From Vibrio sinaloensis DSM 21326 (lineage in GTDB: Bacteria > Pseudomonadota > Gammaproteobacteria > Enterobacterales > Vibrionaceae), in assembly GCF_000189275.1 (NCBI RefSeq), contig NZ_AEVT01000067.1, positions 1 to 64,000 of the forward strand: DNA of 64,000 nt, given 5' to 3'. Positions 61,122 to 64,000 of the stretch are shown in pieces (the stretch's first letter is position 1; each line of letters opens with the position of its first letter). The notes under the pieces were generated by a model. That model saw nothing but the letters and a program-made list of their open reading frames with translations, searched no databases and was not told where the DNA came from. The position numbers and the translations under genes are program-made.

Positions 61122-62501
61122 ATGGCTAAAGCGAAAACGGCATATGTGTGTAATGACTGTGGGGCAGACTTCCCACGTTGGCAAGGGCAATGTAACGCGT
61201 GCGGCGCTTGGAATACGATCAGCGAAGTGCGTTTAGCTGCCTCACCCGCCGCAGCTCGTAACGAACGTTTGTCCGGCTATGCAGGCAACAGCGGTGAGAC
61301 CAAAGTTCAAACCCTGTCTGAGATTGATCTGCAGGAGGTCCCACGCTTTACCAGTGGGTACAAAGAATTTGACCGAGTGCTAGGTGGCGGTGTGGTACCG
61401 GGCGCGGCGATTCTCATTGGTGGTAACCCTGGGGCGGGCAAGTCGACCTTATTGTTGCAAACCATGTGTTACTTAGCGTCGCAAATGCCGACTCTGTATG
61501 TCACTGGCGAGGAATCATTACAGCAGGTTGCAATGCGAGCCTCTCGTCTTGGGTTACCTAAAGATAACCTGAAAATGTTGTCAGAAACCAACGTCGACCG
61601 TATCTGTCAAATTGCGGAAAAAGAGCAGCCAAAAATCATGGTGATTGACTCGATTCAGGTAATGCATGTGTCTGATGTTCAGTCTTCCCCAGGGAGCGTT
61701 GCGCAAGTCCGAGAGTCGGCGACCGCTCTAACGCGCTACGCAAAACAGAATAATGTCTCCGTTTTTATTGTTGGCCACGTAACCAAAGATGGCACATTGG
61801 CGGGGCCTAAAGTACTCGAGCATATTATCGATTGCTCTGTGTTATTGGATGGCGGTACGGACAACCGTTTCAGAACAATGCGAAGCCATAAAAACCGTTT
61901 TGGTGCGGTGAATGAGTTAGGTGTGTTTGCCATGACGGGACAGGGGCTTAAAGAAGTCAGCAATCCGTCAGCGATATTCTTATCTCGTGGCGAAGAGGAA
62001 ACATCAGGCAGCTCGGTGATGGTCGTCTGGGAAGGTACACGTCCATTGTTGGTCGAGATTCAGGCGTTAGTCGATTACTCTCAGCTCGCTAATCCACGTC
62101 GAGTAGCGGTCGGTTTAGAGCAAAATCGTCTTTCGCTACTACTGGCAGTTCTGCACAAGCACGGCGGCTTACAAATGGCGGATCAAGATGTATTCGTTAA
62201 TGTTGTCGGTGGGGTTAAGGTGACGGAAACCAGCGCGGATTTAGCCTTGGTGATGGCGCTGCTGTCGAGTTTTCGTGACCGTCCGTTGGCTAAAGATGTC
62301 GTCGTATTTGGTGAAGTGGGGTTGGCTGGAGAAATTCGACCTGTACCAAGTGGCCAAGAGCGTTTGAACGAAGCGTTTAAGCATGGCTTTAAGAAAGCGA
62401 TTGTTCCGGCAGCCAATATGCCGAAAGGGGGCATTCCTGGAATGCAGATTCACGGGGTTAAAAAGCTAAGTGAAGCGATCGAGGCGTTTGACGAGCTTTA
62501 G
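61122..62501 (+). CDS. radA: RadA, branch-migration protein of recombination
   Basis: A 459-residue RecA-like ATPase. The N-terminal zinc finger has C-x2-C and C-x2-C pairs (CNDCGADF, CNACGAW). Walker A is GGNPGAGKST. The RadA-specific KNRFG motif is present, followed by a Lon-like C-terminal domain. It processes recombination intermediates. Confidence 0.98.
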   Translation: MAKAKTAYVCNDCGADFPRWQGQCNACGAWNTISEVRLAASPAAARNERLSGYAGNSGETKVQTLSEIDLQEVPRFTSGYKEFDRVLGGGVVPGAAILIGGNPGAGKSTLLLQTMCYLASQMPTLYVTGEESLQQVAMRASRLGLPKDNLKMLSETNVDRICQIAEKEQPKIMVIDSIQVMHVSDVQSSPGSVAQVRESATALTRYAKQNNVSVFIVGHVTKDGTLAGPKVLEHIIDCSVLLDGGTDNRFRTMRSHKNRFGAVNELGVFAMTGQGLKEVSNPSAIFLSRGEEETSGSSVMVVWEGTRPLLVEIQALVDYSQLANPRRVAVGLEQNRLSLLLAVLHKHGGLQMADQDVFVNVVGGVKVTETSADLALVMALLSSFRDRPLAKDVVVFGEVGLAGEIRPVPSGQERLNEAFKHGFKKAIVPAANMPKGGIPGMQIHGVKKLSEAIEAFDEL

Positions 62502-62525
62502 GGCTGAGCTTACTCACCAAGAAAG

Positions 62526-62553
62526 AAGGGTTGCCTAAAGTGGCAACCCTTTA
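62526..62553. terminator. Bidirectional terminator between radA and the cysteine desulfurase
   Basis: AAGGGTTGCC / GGCAACCCTT, 10 bp, 6-nt loop, between convergent genes. Confidence 0.85.
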
Positions 62554-62566
62554 ATATTCTGCAGAA

Positions 62567-63778
62567 TTAAAGCATATCGACGGCTTTCTCAACGGCCATG
62601 ATCAACCTGTCAACGTCTTCCATTGTATTGTAAAGCGCAAAAGAGGCTCTGATCGTCCCTTTAACGCCCAATGCATCCATTAAGGGGTGTGCGCAGTGGT
62701 TACCTGCGCGTACCGCAATCCCTTGCTGATCCAGTAATGTCGCGACATCTTGGTGATGAACACCGTCAACAACGAAAGAGATGACTGACGCCCCCGGTTG
62801 GTAGCCCAAGATCTGCACGTCTTCGAACTGGCTCAGCTTTTGGTAAGCAGTTTCCACTAAGTGGTGGATGTGCTGCTCAACTTGGTTAGGATCAAACGAG
62901 CGATACCATTCGATTGCGGTTGATAGGGCAATGGCACCCGCAACATTAGGGGTGCCAGCTTCAAATTTCCCGGGGACCTGGCTAAAGGTTGTGCCGTCGA
63001 AAGAGACCTTATCGACCATCTTGCCACCACCGTGCCATGGTGGCATTGCTTCGAGCAGAGCCAATTTAGCGTATAGGACGCCGATACCTGCAGGTGCAAA
63101 CAGTTTGTGACCAGAGAATACGTAGAAATCCGCATCTAGAGTTTTGACGTCAACCGACTCATGAACAATACCTTGAGCACCATCTACGACGACGACTGCT
63201 CCCAGTTTATGCGCTTGCTGGATGACGGCTTCAATCGGTTGACGAGTACCGGTTACATTGGTGATATGCGCTAGAGCCACGATTTTGGTGTTTGTGGATA
63301 ATCGCTCCTCAAATGCTGTCAAATCGAACTGACATCTATCAGTCATGGGCACTTTAACAACCTTTGCTCCGGTTTGCTCTGCCACAATCTGCCACGGGAC
63401 AATGTTTGCGTGGTGCTCCATCTCACTGACTAAGATCTCATCACCCGCTTTAAGCGTATTGCGGGCATAGGTTTGGGCGATGAGATTGAGCGCTTCTGTT
63501 GCCCCGCGAGTCCAAATCACTTCTTTACTCGAACTGGCACCAATAAAATCGGCCACATGCTGCCTTGCGCCTTCAAACTGGCTAGTGGCGTGGGCGGTTA
63601 AGCTATGACTACCACGGTGGACATTGGCATTTTGTTGACTGTAGTAGTGAGTGATGGCCTCAATGACACATTGAGGCTTCTGCGTCGTCGCAGCGCTGTC
63701 TAGGTAAACTAAACGCTGGCTATTCACTTGCTGACGAAGTGCGGGAAACTGCTCCGCAACCTGGTTCGCTTCAAACAT
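62567..63778 (-). CDS. Cysteine desulfurase, CsdA/SufS (group II) type
   Basis: A 403-residue PLP enzyme that takes sulfur from cysteine. The PLP lysine is Lys225 (FSGHKLFAP) and the catalytic cysteine is Cys362 (RAGNHCAHP), in the short loop typical of group II enzymes that need a SufE/CsdE partner. No sufE or csdE gene is adjacent in the window: radA is convergent downstream and a DJ-1 family gene is upstream. Its ATG overlaps the stop of that upstream gene (TAATG), so they are coupled. CsdA and SufS cannot be separated by eye. Confidence 0.93.
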   Translation of the reverse strand: MFEANQVAEQFPALRQQVNSQRLVYLDSAATTQKPQCVIEAITHYYSQQNANVHRGSHSLTAHATSQFEGARQHVADFIGASSSKEVIWTRGATEALNLIAQTYARNTLKAGDEILVSEMEHHANIVPWQIVAEQTGAKVVKVPMTDRCQFDLTAFEERLSTNTKIVALAHITNVTGTRQPIEAVIQQAHKLGAVVVVDGAQGIVHESVDVKTLDADFYVFSGHKLFAPAGIGVLYAKLALLEAMPPWHGGGKMVDKVSFDGTTFSQVPGKFEAGTPNVAGAIALSTAIEWYRSFDPNQVEQHIHHLVETAYQKLSQFEDVQILGYQPGASVISFVVDGVHHQDVATLLDQQGIAVRAGNHCAHPLMDALGVKGTIRASFALYNTMEDVDRLIMAVEKAVDML

Positions 63779-64000
63779 TAGGCATCACCCAGTTTGTGAT
63801 ATTGCAAGGTTGGAATGGTGACCATAGGCTCTGCAACGGTCCAAGCATGGGCTTTACCCGACAGATTAATGATGATCTCCATTGCAAACTCGAGCGCCGT
63901 GCCGGGCCCTTGACTGGTCAACAAGTTGTGGTTTATGTCGTAAGTCACGCGTTTTACGCGGCGATATTTTTCACCAATACGGTCTTGAAAGCTTGGGTGA
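63778..64000 (-). CDS. DJ-1/PfpI family protein, YajL-like (3' end only)
   Basis: The window shows only the last 73 codons. The fragment includes LLTSQGPGTALEFAMEIIINL, the conserved C-terminal segment of DJ-1/YajL proteins (ThiJ family), in which an upstream cysteine is catalytic; that part lies outside the window. The stop TAA overlaps the start of the cysteine desulfurase gene. In the family the role is protection against oxidative or carbonyl damage. Confidence 0.85.
   Translation of the reverse strand, partial: HPSFQDRIGEKYRRVKRVTYDINHNLLTSQGPGTALEFAMEIIINLSGKAHAWTVAEPMVTIPTLQYHKLGDA

Overview
This window is a stretch of Vibrionaceae core chromosome, most likely Vibrio. The evidence is the gene order (degS-degQ-zapG/zapE-rplM-rpsI-petABC-sspAB; dolP-diaA-yraN-lpoA/rsmI-rnpB-dcw cluster-lpxC/dciA-secA-mutT; nupC-deoCABD; ytjB/serB/tandem-PilZ gene/radA), the dcw cluster without ddlB between murC and ftsQ, a DciA-type helicase-loader gene where enterics carry secM, and the close similarity of nearly every protein to gamma-proteobacterial families. 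I see no insertion sequence, prophage, CRISPR array, integron or tRNA. Most of the window is ordinary housekeeping DNA, and I found no clear case of a new biological system. The interesting signals are small genes and regulatory sites.

Layout. 1-3.2 kb (minus): periplasmic proteases DegS and DegQ/DegP plus ZapG; a good sigma-E-type promoter lies before degQ. 3.3-9.7 kb (plus): zapE, the L13-S9 operon with a structured leader, the cytochrome bc1 operon petABC, and sspAB. 9.7-13.0 kb (minus): lpoA-yraN-diaA-dolP. 13.1-14.5 kb (plus): rsmI and the RNase P RNA gene rnpB with promoter and terminator. 14.6-31.2 kb (plus): the division and cell wall cluster rsmH-ftsL-ftsI-murE-murF-mraY-murD-ftsW-murG-murC-ftsQ-ftsA-ftsZ, then lpxC. 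mraZ is not at the head of the cluster, and a near-consensus promoter lies in the murC-ftsQ gap.

31.2-41.1 kb: dciA (minus), secA, mutT, dapB, and carAB. carAB is preceded by a strong promoter, a PurR-like half-site and a tandem pair of ARG boxes, and carA starts with TTG. 41.2-46.4 kb: a YfcA-type TSUP permease convergent with a LysR regulator, grcA with a class II FNR promoter, nfo, ung, a hemerythrin-like protein and a DUF3545-type protein. 46.4-49.4 kb: a 0.7 kb non-coding stretch, an alanine/glycine:sodium symporter and yaaA.

49.4-56.9 kb is a nucleoside-use region: a 48-residue protein coupled by TAATG to a TatD/YjjV hydrolase, nupC with two CRP-like sites spaced as in E. coli deoP2, a 56-residue XapX-type membrane protein, then deoC-deoA-deoB-deoD. 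Together they import nucleosides, split them and feed deoxyribose phosphate into glycolysis. 56.9-64 kb: ytjB divergent from serB, a 781-residue protein with two canonical PilZ motifs, radA, a CsdA/SufS-type cysteine desulfurase, and the 3' end of a DJ-1/PfpI family gene running off the right edge.

Gene functions come from family recognition by eye. Regulatory sites come from manual consensus matching. No database search or folding calculation was run.
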